Source of the DNA: Phycisphaerae bacterium
GTDB lineage: Bacteria; Planctomycetota; Phycisphaerae; UBA1845; Fen-1342
Direction: 5' to 3'
Assembly (NCBI GenBank): GCA_022842805.1
Contig: JALHOX010000207.1
Coordinates: 1 to 8,052, forward strand
Length of the DNA: 8,052 bases
Positions 1-6,129 of this stretch are shown here, piece by piece. The notes under the pieces were generated by a model. That model was not told the origin of the DNA and did not search any database. It saw nothing but the letters and a program-made list of their open reading frames with translations. Numbering within the stretch: the first letter of the stretch is position 1; each line of letters opens with the position of its first letter. The position numbers and the translations under genes are program-made.

Positions 1-2262
1 ACCGAGGAAGTCCACATCACGCCGCTGGTCGCGTTCATCAATTACCGCGGCCGATCGATCTATCAGGGCCGCTTCACCACGCTCGATCGCCTGAAGACCT
101 TTGTCCGCGGCGCCCGGCGCAACCCACAGGCCGATGTCCCGCTCGAAGTTGAAAATACCCCGGTCTGGTCGAGCGGGCGGGCCAAGATCGGCGCGCCGAT
201 CAAGGTCGCCCCGCTCACCGGCGCCCTGCCCGAAAACCACGACGCCGCCCGCTTCCAGAGCGAATCACGCGCCGCCGTCATCAGCGGCCTCAAGCGTTTC
301 CGCGACGAAGCAAAGACCGCCTTCGCTCGCGCCGACCGCCGCTTCTACATGGATTTCAACGCCTGGCTCAGCAGCGACGGCACACTCTTTGTCTCCACCG
401 CGCTCTTCTCGCAGTTTCATTGCGAGGAGCCCGTCTTCACCAACGACAAGGCCAAGGTCGTCGGCCCCTGGGCCGACCGCGCCCGGCTTTTCGCCGCCGC
501 CGCGACCCAGATGGAAACCGCCGTCGCCGAACAGCTCGCGCGCTTCGAAAAAGGCGACGGCTTCGACCCCGTCACGCCGCGCATCGCCACCAAAACCTGG
601 AACGACCTCGGACTCGCCCTGCCGCAGCAGCCGCTGGCTCGCACCATTCGCGGCAACGCGGCCGCCCTGCCGCGCGAATGGCGCGTCCGCTCCCGCGAGC
701 CCGGCGAAGACCCGCCCATCCTCTTTCACTTCGCCGCTCCGCTCGACCTCTACGCCGGCGAAGTTCGCACGCTCGGCGGCGGCATCTTTTTCGGAGAAGG
801 CAACTCCCTCGCGGGCGCGATGGGCGGATTCGCCGCCGATGCCCGCACCATCAGCATGGGCGTCGAAGACCTCGATGCCATCCTTCAATCGGGCGTCTTC
901 CTGAAGACCGACAAACATCCGCAAATCATCTTCGAACTCGCACGCATCGAATCCGACGCAAAGACCCTCGGCGTCGAACCGGTCAGCGCCATTCTTCATG
1001 GCAATCTGGAGCTGAAAGGCAAGCGCGTGCCGCTCGCCGCCAAGGCTCGCATCGAGCCGGTCGCAGCCCCGGACGATTCGCCGCGCCTGCGATTGCTCAG
1101 CACATTCGACCTCAACATCGACGCCTTCGGCCTGCCCACGCCCGATGGCCCCGCGCCCGCGAAGTTCACGATCGAATTCGACGTCGCGGCCACGCTCGAA
1201 CCGGCGATCGTCGGAGGACTCAGCGACGAACCACAGACTCGTCCGAGCGACGATGGAAAGGGCGAGCGCGCCGCCAGTGAGCCCGCCGGCGCCGCGAATT
1301 CATCGCCCGCATCGATGCCGGCCATCGAGGTCCGGACCGAGCGCGTGTCCGATGAAAATCCGGAATCGGCCCCGACCATCGTCATCACCCTGCCCGACCC
1401 CGACAAAGCGCCAAAATCCCTCCTCGGCCGCCCGCTCATGCCGCGCCCACCCGTCGGCCAAAGCTACCTGAGCGCCGAGGTGCAGCTCGCGCAGGCCCGC
1501 GCGGATTTCGAAGCAAACCCCGACGACCCCGACAAGCTCATCTGGGTCGCGCGTCGCCTGGGCTACCTCTGGCGCATGCAGGAGGCGATCGACCTGCTCA
1601 GCGAGGGCATTCGCCGCTGGCCCGACAACGCAGCCCTCTACCGCCATCGCGGCCACCGCTACATCAGCCTGCGCCAGTTCGCCCCCGCCATCGCCGATTT
1701 CGAACAGGCCGCGAAGCTGATCGAAGGCAAGCCCGACGAAATCGAGCCCGACGGCCAGCCCAACCCGCGAAATACTCCGCTCTCCACCCGCGGCTTCAAC
1801 GTCTGGTATCACCTCGGCGTGGCCCGCTACTGCAACGCCGACTTCGCCGCCGCCGCCGAAGCCTTCGCCCGCTGTCGCGAATTTTCACGCGGCTTCGACG
1901 ACAACGTCGTGGCCATCGCCGACTGGCACTACCTCGCGCTGCGTCGCGCCGGCAAGGACGAAGAAGCCAAGGCCGTCCTCGCACCGATCAAGAGCGAGAT
2001 GGACCTGATCGAAAACGCCGCCTATCACCGCCGCCTGTTGCTCTACCGCGGCGATCTGCCGATCGAGACGCTGCTCGAAGAGATCGACAAAGGCGGCCCG
2101 GTGACCGCGACCACGCTCGGCTACGGCGTCGGCGCTTGGTATCTGCTGAACAACGACCCGATCCGCGCCCGCGCGATGTTCGAACGCATCACCAGCACCG
2201 ACCAATGGCCGGCCTTCGCCTATGTCGCGGCGGAGGCAGAACTGGCGCGAATGGCGAAGTAA
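1..2262 (+). CDS. YceI-like domain / TPR fusion protein, 5'-truncated by window edge
   Basis: The reading frame is open from base 1 to the TAA at 2260-2262, giving 753 visible residues. The true start lies upstream of the window, and the first in-frame ATG (349) is internal because good coding sequence precedes it. Residues 1 to about 235 form a conserved-looking region that I do not recognise, with a lone Cys in FHCEEPVF (139-146). Residues about 239-405 look like a YceI-type lipocalin-like barrel: a strand-rich stretch, then VEDLDAILQSG (288-298), HPQIIFE (306-312) and LHGNLELKGK (332-341), matching the 'yP.i.F ... v.G.L.i.G' pattern of the family. Residues about 405-480 are a Pro/Ser/Ala/Glu-rich linker. 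From about 505 to 735 there are helical TPR-like pairs, for example ALYRHRGHRYISLRQFAPAI (about 545-565) and WYHLGVARYCNADFAAAAEAF (about 602-622). YceI proteins are usually periplasmic and bind lipids such as isoprenoids. An extracytoplasmic protein using its TPRs for protein contacts is therefore likely, but no signal peptide is visible because the N-terminus is missing. The TPR part resembles stand-alone TPR proteins of Planctomycetota, Acidobacteria and related groups, as far as I recall. The gene is convergent with nrtS, 28 bp away. Confidence 0.85.
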   Translation, partial: TEEVHITPLVAFINYRGRSIYQGRFTTLDRLKTFVRGARRNPQADVPLEVENTPVWSSGRAKIGAPIKVAPLTGALPENHDAARFQSESRAAVISGLKRFRDEAKTAFARADRRFYMDFNAWLSSDGTLFVSTALFSQFHCEEPVFTNDKAKVVGPWADRARLFAAAATQMETAVAEQLARFEKGDGFDPVTPRIATKTWNDLGLALPQQPLARTIRGNAAALPREWRVRSREPGEDPPILFHFAAPLDLYAGEVRTLGGGIFFGEGNSLAGAMGGFAADARTISMGVEDLDAILQSGVFLKTDKHPQIIFELARIESDAKTLGVEPVSAILHGNLELKGKRVPLAAKARIEPVAAPDDSPRLRLLSTFDLNIDAFGLPTPDGPAPAKFTIEFDVAATLEPAIVGGLSDEPQTRPSDDGKGERAASEPAGAANSSPASMPAIEVRTERVSDENPESAPTIVITLPDPDKAPKSLLGRPLMPRPPVGQSYLSAEVQLAQARADFEANPDDPDKLIWVARRLGYLWRMQEAIDLLSEGIRRWPDNAALYRHRGHRYISLRQFAPAIADFEQAAKLIEGKPDEIEPDGQPNPRNTPLSTRGFNVWYHLGVARYCNADFAAAAEAFARCREFSRGFDDNVVAIADWHYLALRRAGKDEEAKAVLAPIKSEMDLIENAAYHRRLLLYRGDLPIETLLEEIDKGGPVTATTLGYGVGAWYLLNNDPIRARAMFERITSTDQWPAFAYVAAEAELARMAK

Positions 2263-2290
2263 GTGCGGCGGAGGCGCGGCGCGAATTCCG

Positions 2291-2518
2291 CTACCGCTTG
2301 CCGCGCAAGGCTTGAACACTGGCGTAGGTGGCGACGGCGTAGGGCACGCAGTAGGTCAGACCGATCTGAAAAAAGCGCCAAGGGCGGAAGTCGCGGGCGA
2401 GCAGACCGTCGGCGTGGTTGATGATCGTCAGCAGCGTGCCGACGACGAGCGAGGTTTTGATCGCGCGACTGACGACGTCAGGGCGTCGAGCGAGGGATAA
2501 GAACGATCGATCTTCCAC
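2291..2518 (-). CDS. nrtS: NrtS-type small nitrate/nitrite transporter
   Basis: This is a 75-residue membrane protein with two hydrophobic helices, about residues 22-40 (LVVGTLLTIINHADGLL) and 52-71 (IGLTYCVPYAVATYASVQAL). The pattern RAIK..LVVGT-L-T-IN..D.LL followed by LTYCVPY.VATY matches the NrtS family, described in cyanobacteria as a compact nitrate/nitrite transporter. The start is GTG at 2518; the frame meets a stop eight codons further upstream (complement of 2540-2542) and no ATG precedes the first helix. An AGGCGG sequence seven bases before the GTG is a fair ribosome binding site. The gene lies downstream of pntB on the same strand but is separated from it by about 165 bp containing a palindromic element, so co-transcription is uncertain. 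No nitrate or nitrite reductase genes are visible. The family call rests on sequence pattern only, and transport of nitrite or nitrate is inferred from it. Confidence 0.75.
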   Translation of the reverse strand: MEDRSFLSLARRPDVVSRAIKTSLVVGTLLTIINHADGLLARDFRPWRFFQIGLTYCVPYAVATYASVQALRGKR

Positions 2519-2584
2519 GTTGGGGCCGCCTGCAGTGAGTCAGTTCAAATTCGAACGGGTTAATCGGTTTCGGGGGCAAACGCG

Positions 2585-2662
2585 GTGCCACGGCTGCGCG
2601 AGCCGCGCGGTCGAGAGAGCTAGAGATATCTCCCGACGGCACGACTCACAGAGCCGTGGCAC
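2585..2662. repeat. Paired head-to-head hairpins (REP-doublet-like palindromic element)
   Basis: The element is bounded by a perfect 11-bp inverted repeat, GTGCCACGGCT (2585-2595) and AGCCGTGGCAC (2652-2662). Each half is also a hairpin. On the left, CGGCT (2591-2595) pairs with AGCCG (2601-2605) around GCGCG. On the right, CACG-A-CTC (2640-2647) pairs with GAG-C-CGTG (2651-2658) around ACA, with one mismatch. Between them lie the palindromes CCGCGCGG (2603-2610) and GAGATATCTC (2623-2632), the latter flanked by GTCG and CGAC. This two-inverted-copies layout is that of BIME/REPIN elements. It sits between pntB and nrtS, where it could stabilise the pnt mRNA 3' end or weaken read-through. No T-run follows on either strand, so it is not a standard terminator. 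Confidence 0.6.
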
Positions 2663-2682
2663 ACTTCCGGCACGTCACTTGA

Positions 2683-4104
2683 TCAGTGCATGCCGCTCCC
2701 GCCCGAAAGCTCCTTCACCAGCTCGCCGATGACGGCCTTCGCATCGCCAAAGAGCATCCACGTCTTGTCGAGGAAGTACAGCTCGTTGTCGATGCCCGCG
2801 AAGCCGGGGTTCTTGCTGCGCTTGATTGCGAAGACCTGCCGCGCCTTGTCCGCGTCGATGATCGGCATACCGAAGATCGGGCTGGCCTTGTCGGTCCGCG
2901 CCGCGGGGTTCACGACGTCGTTTGCGCCGACCACCAGCGCCACATCGCACTGCGGCATGTCCGGGTTGATCTCGTCCATCTCCAGCAGGTCGTCATAGGG
3001 AATTTCGGCCTCGGCCAAGAGCACGTTCATGTGGCCCGGCATGCGCCCCGCGACCGGATGAATCGCGAATTTCACGCTGATGCCGCGCTTCTTGAGCTGG
3101 TCATACAGCTCGCGAACCTTGTGCTGCGCCTGCGCCACCGCCATGCCGTAGCCGGGGATGATCACGACGCTGCTGGCGTTTTCGAGGATCTGCGCCGCGC
3201 CCTGCATCGTCTCGGCCTTGTACTGCTTCTGCTCGCCGGCGGCGGCGGATTGCTGCACCTGGCCGAACGCTCCGAACAGCACGTTCAGGAACGAGCGATT
3301 CATCGCCTGACACATGATGATCGACAGGATCAGACCCGACGATCCATCGAGCGCGCCGGCGGTGATCAGCAGCTTGTTATCCAGCACGAAGCCCATCGCG
3401 ACCGCCGACAGACCGGCGAAGGAATTCAGAATCGCGATCACGGTCGGCATATCCGCGCCGCCGATCGGCATCACCAGCATCCAGCCGAAATTGAGCGACA
3501 GCAGGATGATCACGACGAACGCGAAGGGCGACCAACCCGCATTCGGCCAGACGATCAGCAGCAGACCCAGCAGGATCGCCAGCCCAAACGCCCCCATGTT
3601 GACGAAATTCTGCCCCGGATAGACCCACGGCCGCTGCGGAATCCACTTCACTTCCTGCAGCTTGCCCGCAGCGATGATGCTGCCCGTAAAGGTCAGATAG
3701 CCAAGAATGATCTCGGCAATGATCGCGGTCATGCGGAACGCGGTCAGCATCTCCTGCTCATGGCTGATCCAGTAGAAATACTTCGCCGTGCCGACCAAAC
3801 CGGCCGCTAGACCGCCGAACGCATGCGAGAGCGCGGTTCGCTGCGGGACGGCGGTCAGCGGCACTTGCGAGAGCCATATGCCGGGGTAGATCGATGCGAG
3901 GATCGGGATCAGCACCCACAGGTGATGCGTGATGCCCGGCTGGGCCCAGGTCGCGAGGACGGCGATCACCATCGCGAAGATGGCCGAGAAGACGCCGCGC
4001 CGCGCGGTCTTGGGCGTGTTCATCCAGTGCAGCGACAGGATGAACAGCGCCGTCGCGACCAGATAGCCGAGCTGAATCAGGTTGTTGATGACGTTTTCGC
4101 TCAT
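2683..4104 (-). CDS. pntB: NAD(P)+ transhydrogenase beta subunit, PntB
   Basis: PntB forms part of the proton channel (dII) and the NADP(H)-binding domain (dIII) of the proton-translocating transhydrogenase, which transfers hydride from NADH to NADP+ using the proton-motive force at the inner membrane. The protein is 473 residues, close to the family length (about 460-480). About the first 275 residues are mostly transmembrane helices. They include ALSHAFGGLAAGLVG with His94, which corresponds to the E. coli beta-His91 proton-pathway residue, and IGGADMP...LNS with Asp218 and Asn227, matching beta-Asp213 and Asn222. dIII starts near residue 295 and shows PGYGMAVAQAQ (317-327), HPVAGRMPGHMNVLL (349-363), VVGANDVVNPAA (391-402) and KRSKNPGFAGIDN (428-440), the NADP-binding signatures. 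All key positions are intact. The ATG at 4104 overlaps the pntAB stop by four bases (ATGA), which indicates translational coupling, with a GAGGGGG tract just upstream. It is the last gene of the pnt operon proper. Confidence 0.97.
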   Translation of the reverse strand: MSENVINNLIQLGYLVATALFILSLHWMNTPKTARRGVFSAIFAMVIAVLATWAQPGITHHLWVLIPILASIYPGIWLSQVPLTAVPQRTALSHAFGGLAAGLVGTAKYFYWISHEQEMLTAFRMTAIIAEIILGYLTFTGSIIAAGKLQEVKWIPQRPWVYPGQNFVNMGAFGLAILLGLLLIVWPNAGWSPFAFVVIILLSLNFGWMLVMPIGGADMPTVIAILNSFAGLSAVAMGFVLDNKLLITAGALDGSSGLILSIIMCQAMNRSFLNVLFGAFGQVQQSAAAGEQKQYKAETMQGAAQILENASSVVIIPGYGMAVAQAQHKVRELYDQLKKRGISVKFAIHPVAGRMPGHMNVLLAEAEIPYDDLLEMDEINPDMPQCDVALVVGANDVVNPAARTDKASPIFGMPIIDADKARQVFAIKRSKNPGFAGIDNELYFLDKTWMLFGDAKAVIGELVKELSGGSGMH

Positions 4105-4517
4105 GGCTTGGCCCCCTCGCGCGACTTGAACATCTTCAGCATGCGATCGGTGATCAGAAATCCGCTGATGATGTTGGTCATCGAGCAGAACATCGCGATC
4201 GCACCCAGAATGCGGATGCCGATCGGATAGTTCTGGCCGCCGGCGACGATGATCGCGCCGACCACCGCGATGGCCGAGATGGCGTTGGTGATCGACATCA
4301 ACGGCGTGTGCAGCAGGCGCGAGACCCGCATGATCACGCCCACGCCGATGAAGGTCGAAAGCAGGAAGACGTAGAGCATCGCCGTGAGGTCGAGCGATTT
4401 GTGGCCGCCGGCGTGCGCCTGCGAAGCGGCCGGGGCCGAATCGGCCGCCAGCGTCGGGTCGACGAGCAGCGCCAGCAGCACTGCCGCCGCGATCCCTCGG
4501 ATATGGAAGAGCGCCAT
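4101..4517 (-). CDS. pntAB: NAD(P)+ transhydrogenase alpha subunit part 2, PntAB, with N-terminal signal-like helix
   Basis: PntAB is the small membrane part of the split alpha subunit and packs against PntB to form the proton-conducting domain dII. From the chosen start it has 138 residues. The core shows RLLHTPLMSITNAISAI (68-84), the hallmark of the family, and hydrophobic helices at about 46-63, 80-94 and 101-124. Unusually, it begins with a signal-peptide-like segment: MALFHIRG, a hydrophobic stretch (about 9-24), then LAADSAPAA, which resembles a cleavage site. I chose the ATG at 4517 because AAAGGAG lies ten bases upstream and the N-terminus then has normal signal-peptide form. The alternative ATG at 4553 adds 12 residues (MIDRFVERSTRA) and overlaps the pntAA stop by four bases (ATGA), so it remains possible. 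Its end overlaps the pntB start by four bases. Confidence 0.93.
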   Translation of the reverse strand: MALFHIRGIAAAVLLALLVDPTLAADSAPAASQAHAGGHKSLDLTAMLYVFLLSTFIGVGVIMRVSRLLHTPLMSITNAISAIAVVGAIIVAGGQNYPIGIRILGAIAMFCSMTNIISGFLITDRMLKMFKSREGAKP

Positions 4518-4527
4518 CGCGCGTGTA

Positions 4528-4534
4528 CTCCTTT
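4528..4534 (-). promoter_or_regulatory. Shine-Dalgarno site deciding the pntAB start
   Basis: Read on the minus strand this is AAAGGAG, with its GGAG ending ten bases before the ATG at 4517. It lies inside the extra 12 codons that the alternative start at 4553 would translate. The 4553 start has only a distant GAGAAGG upstream. This supports the shorter PntAB, although coupling to pntAA through the ATGA overlap could also work. Confidence 0.5.
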
Positions 4535-4549
4535 CAACAAAGCGATCGA

Positions 4550-5695
4550 TCATGCGTTCGGGCCGGCCTTCTCAATCGCCTCGCGGGTCGGTGCGTGCAG
4601 CACCTGTCCGGCGTGCGTCAGCGTGGCGCCCTTCAAAATGTCGTCGTTGAGGTCGAGGTTGAATTGCTTGTCTTTCCAGAAGGTCAGTACGAAGGTCGTC
4701 AGGTTTCGCGAGAAGAGCAGGCTCGCGTGGTGGCCCACTTCCGACGGCAGGTTGGTCGGCCCGAGGATCGTCACGCCGTGCTTCACGACCGTGCGATCGG
4801 GCTCCGTCAGCTCGCAATTGCCGCCGCCCTCCGCCGCCAGGTCGACGATCACCGACCCCGGCTTCATCTTTTGCACCGTCTCGGCCTTGATCAGCTTCGG
4901 TGCGAACACGCCGCGAATCAGTGCCGTCGTAATCACCACGTCGACCACGGCGCACTGATCGGCCAGCATCTGCGCCTGACGCGCCTGATCTTCGGCCGAG
5001 AGCTCCTTGGCGTACCCGCCGCCCGCCTGAGCGCTTTCCTTCAGCTCGATGCCCACATACTTGGCGCCCAGGCTCTCGATCTGCTCCTTCACCTCAGGCC
5101 GCACGTCGGTCGCGGTCACGGCTGCACCCAGTCGCCGCGCCGTCGCGATCGCCTGCAAGCCCGCGACACCGGCGCCGATGATGAAGACCTTGACCGGCGT
5201 CACCGTTCCGGCGGCGGTCATCAGCATCGGGAAGTACCGCGGCAGCGCCGTGGCCGCGAGCAGCACCGCCCGATAGCCCGCGACGTTGGCCATCGACGAG
5301 AGCGTGTCCATCGACTGCGCCCGCGTGATGCGCGGGATCAGATCGGTGGCGAACGAGGTGATGTTGCGGGCCGCCAGCTTGCGCACCGCCGCCAGATGGC
5401 GCGACGGATAGAGCGCGCCGATGAGCATCGCGCCGGGCCGCATCTGCTCGGCCTCGGCCACACTCGGCGCGTTCACCTTGCAGACAAAATCGCCCTCGGC
5501 CAGCAGCTTGCCGACGTCGGACTCCAGCGTCGCGCCGGCGGCTTCATAGGCGGCGTCGGGAAACGCCGCCGCCTCGCCCGCGCCGCGCTGTACGACGATC
5601 GTCGCGCCGGCCTGCACCAGTTTTTTCACCGACTCGGGGACCAACCCCACGCGGCTTTCGCCGCTTCGCGTTTCACGGGGGACTACGAGCTTCAT
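4550..5695 (-). CDS. pntAA: NAD(P)+ transhydrogenase alpha subunit part 1, PntAA (NAD-binding domain)
   Basis: PntAA is the cytoplasmic NAD(H)-binding domain dI of proton-translocating transhydrogenase, related to alanine dehydrogenase. The start at 5695 gives 381 residues, the usual length, beginning MKLVVPRETRSGESRVGLVP as the family does. The frame stays open 49 codons further upstream, but that sequence (from 5842) is Arg/Ala/Ser-rich, unlike any PntAA, and overlaps the intergenic repeats. Visible features are RITRAQSMDTLSS (122-134), whose Arg122, Gln127, Asp130 and Ser133 match the Rhodospirillum rubrum hydride-transfer site; the Rossmann motif GAGVAG (174-179) with Asp197 ending the second strand; and the mobile loop AGGGYAKEL (224-232) with Tyr228. 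There is no C-terminal membrane part, which is supplied by the separate PntAB, as in R. rubrum and Thermus. Its ribosome binding site is weak (GCGAG near the ATG). It is the first gene of the operon. Confidence 0.96.
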   Translation of the reverse strand: MKLVVPRETRSGESRVGLVPESVKKLVQAGATIVVQRGAGEAAAFPDAAYEAAGATLESDVGKLLAEGDFVCKVNAPSVAEAEQMRPGAMLIGALYPSRHLAAVRKLAARNITSFATDLIPRITRAQSMDTLSSMANVAGYRAVLLAATALPRYFPMLMTAAGTVTPVKVFIIGAGVAGLQAIATARRLGAAVTATDVRPEVKEQIESLGAKYVGIELKESAQAGGGYAKELSAEDQARQAQMLADQCAVVDVVITTALIRGVFAPKLIKAETVQKMKPGSVIVDLAAEGGGNCELTEPDRTVVKHGVTILGPTNLPSEVGHHASLLFSRNLTTFVLTFWKDKQFNLDLNDDILKGATLTHAGQVLHAPTREAIEKAGPNA

Positions 5696-5750
5696 CGACG
5701 ACTCGCTTTGTAGCAAAGACGATGCGGGAAGACTTGAGTCATGAGCACGA

Positions 5751-5779
5751 ACTATAAGGGCGGCGCTCGCGCGAGTGAA
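5751..5779 (-). promoter_or_regulatory. Candidate sigma-70-like promoter for the pnt operon
   Basis: On the minus strand TTCACT (5779-5774) and TATAGT (5756-5751) are separated by 17 bases. The -10 box has one mismatch to TATAAT. The -35 box is weaker and lies at the edge of an 8-bp-period repeat array. Transcription would begin near 5744 and leave a leader of about 50 bases before pntAA. The prediction is by eye only. Confidence 0.3.
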
Positions 5780-5807
5780 TCGGTGAATCGCCGAAACGGC
5801 GAAAGCG
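5776..5807 (+). repeat. Degenerate 8-bp tandem array, forward copy
   Basis: There are four consecutive octamers: TGAATCGG, TGAATCGC, CGAAACGG and CGAAAGCG. They share a YGAAWCGG-like consensus. A related array lies in inverse orientation at 5880-5919. Confidence 0.6.
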
Positions 5808-5879
5808 CCAACTTGAAAACGCACACTTTTCGTGCGAAACACGTGCCGAATATGCGCTGCGCCAAGCCGCCCGAATCGC

Positions 5880-5919
5880 GCTCATCATCGATTCACCATC
5901 TCACTGTTTCACCGTTTCG
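5880..5919 (-). repeat. Degenerate 8-bp tandem array, inverted copy
   Basis: Read on the minus strand from 5919 to 5880, the octamers are CGAAACGG, TGAAACAG, TGAGATGG, TGAATCGA and TGATGAGC. The first three or four match the YGAAWCRG-type consensus of the forward array. The two arrays are separated by 72 bp and could pair imperfectly. Confidence 0.6.
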
Positions 5920-5953
5920 CGGCTCACCCATTTGCAGCTCCGACGCGCCAGAA

Positions 5954-5982
5954 TTGCACACCGATTTTGAAGCCGCTACGAT
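5954..5982 (+). promoter_or_regulatory. Weak candidate promoter for ahcY
   Basis: TTGCAC (5954-5959) and TACGAT (5977-5982) are 17 bases apart and would give a leader of about 140 bases. The -35 matches only the TTG of the consensus and the -10 matches four of six bases, so this is a tentative call. Confidence 0.2.
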
Positions 5983-6129
5983 CTTCCTCGCTTCGGGATT
6001 GTCACGCGGAGCCCCGCGCCAGACCCCCCGCACTGACGGCATTGGCGCCCGTCAACCACGAAAACTAGCGCTACGGTTTTCTCAACCATCGGCGACGGCG
6101 TTGTCCGTTCGCTGCGAGGAGTCTGTCTC

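Larger units (their letters stand above)
5696..6129. other. Divergent intergenic region between pntAA and ahcY
   Basis: This 434-bp spacer separates the divergent pnt operon and ahcY. It holds two 8-bp-period arrays in opposite orientation (5776-5807 and 5880-5919), weak candidate promoters in each direction, and the ahcY ribosome binding site (GAGGAG, 6116-6121). Open frames crossing it have no recognisable protein character and run into the real genes in other frames. I see no SAH-riboswitch-like structure upstream of ahcY. Confidence 0.7.

Noticed and set aside
349..2262. Start of the YceI-like/TPR gene at ATG 349
   Set aside because: The same frame is open and gene-like back to base 1, so this Met is internal and the gene continues out of the window.
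2274..2306. Hairpin GCGCGGC/GCCGCGC as a convergent terminator for the YceI-like/TPR gene and nrtS
   Set aside because: The stem is only 7 bp with a 19-base loop and no T-run, and it overlaps the nrtS 3' end.
2686..3810. Long plus-strand open frame of 374 codons opposite pntB
   Set aside because: It is His/Arg/Asp-rich with no domain character and is fully antisense to the clearly conserved pntB. High GC keeps the opposite frame open.
4523..5713. Long plus-strand open frame of 396 codons opposite pntAA
   Set aside because: It is Arg/His-rich antisense to a conserved gene, with no recognisable motif.
5696..5842. 49-codon N-terminal extension of PntAA
   Set aside because: The extension lacks similarity to the family and crosses the 8-bp repeat array. 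MKLVVPRE at 5695 is the conserved start.
5983..6129. SAH riboswitch upstream of ahcY
   Set aside because: I searched the leader for the GAGG.GCGCUGC-type conserved core and its pairing partner. The GCTGCGAGGAG near the start is the ribosome binding site, with no matching structure.
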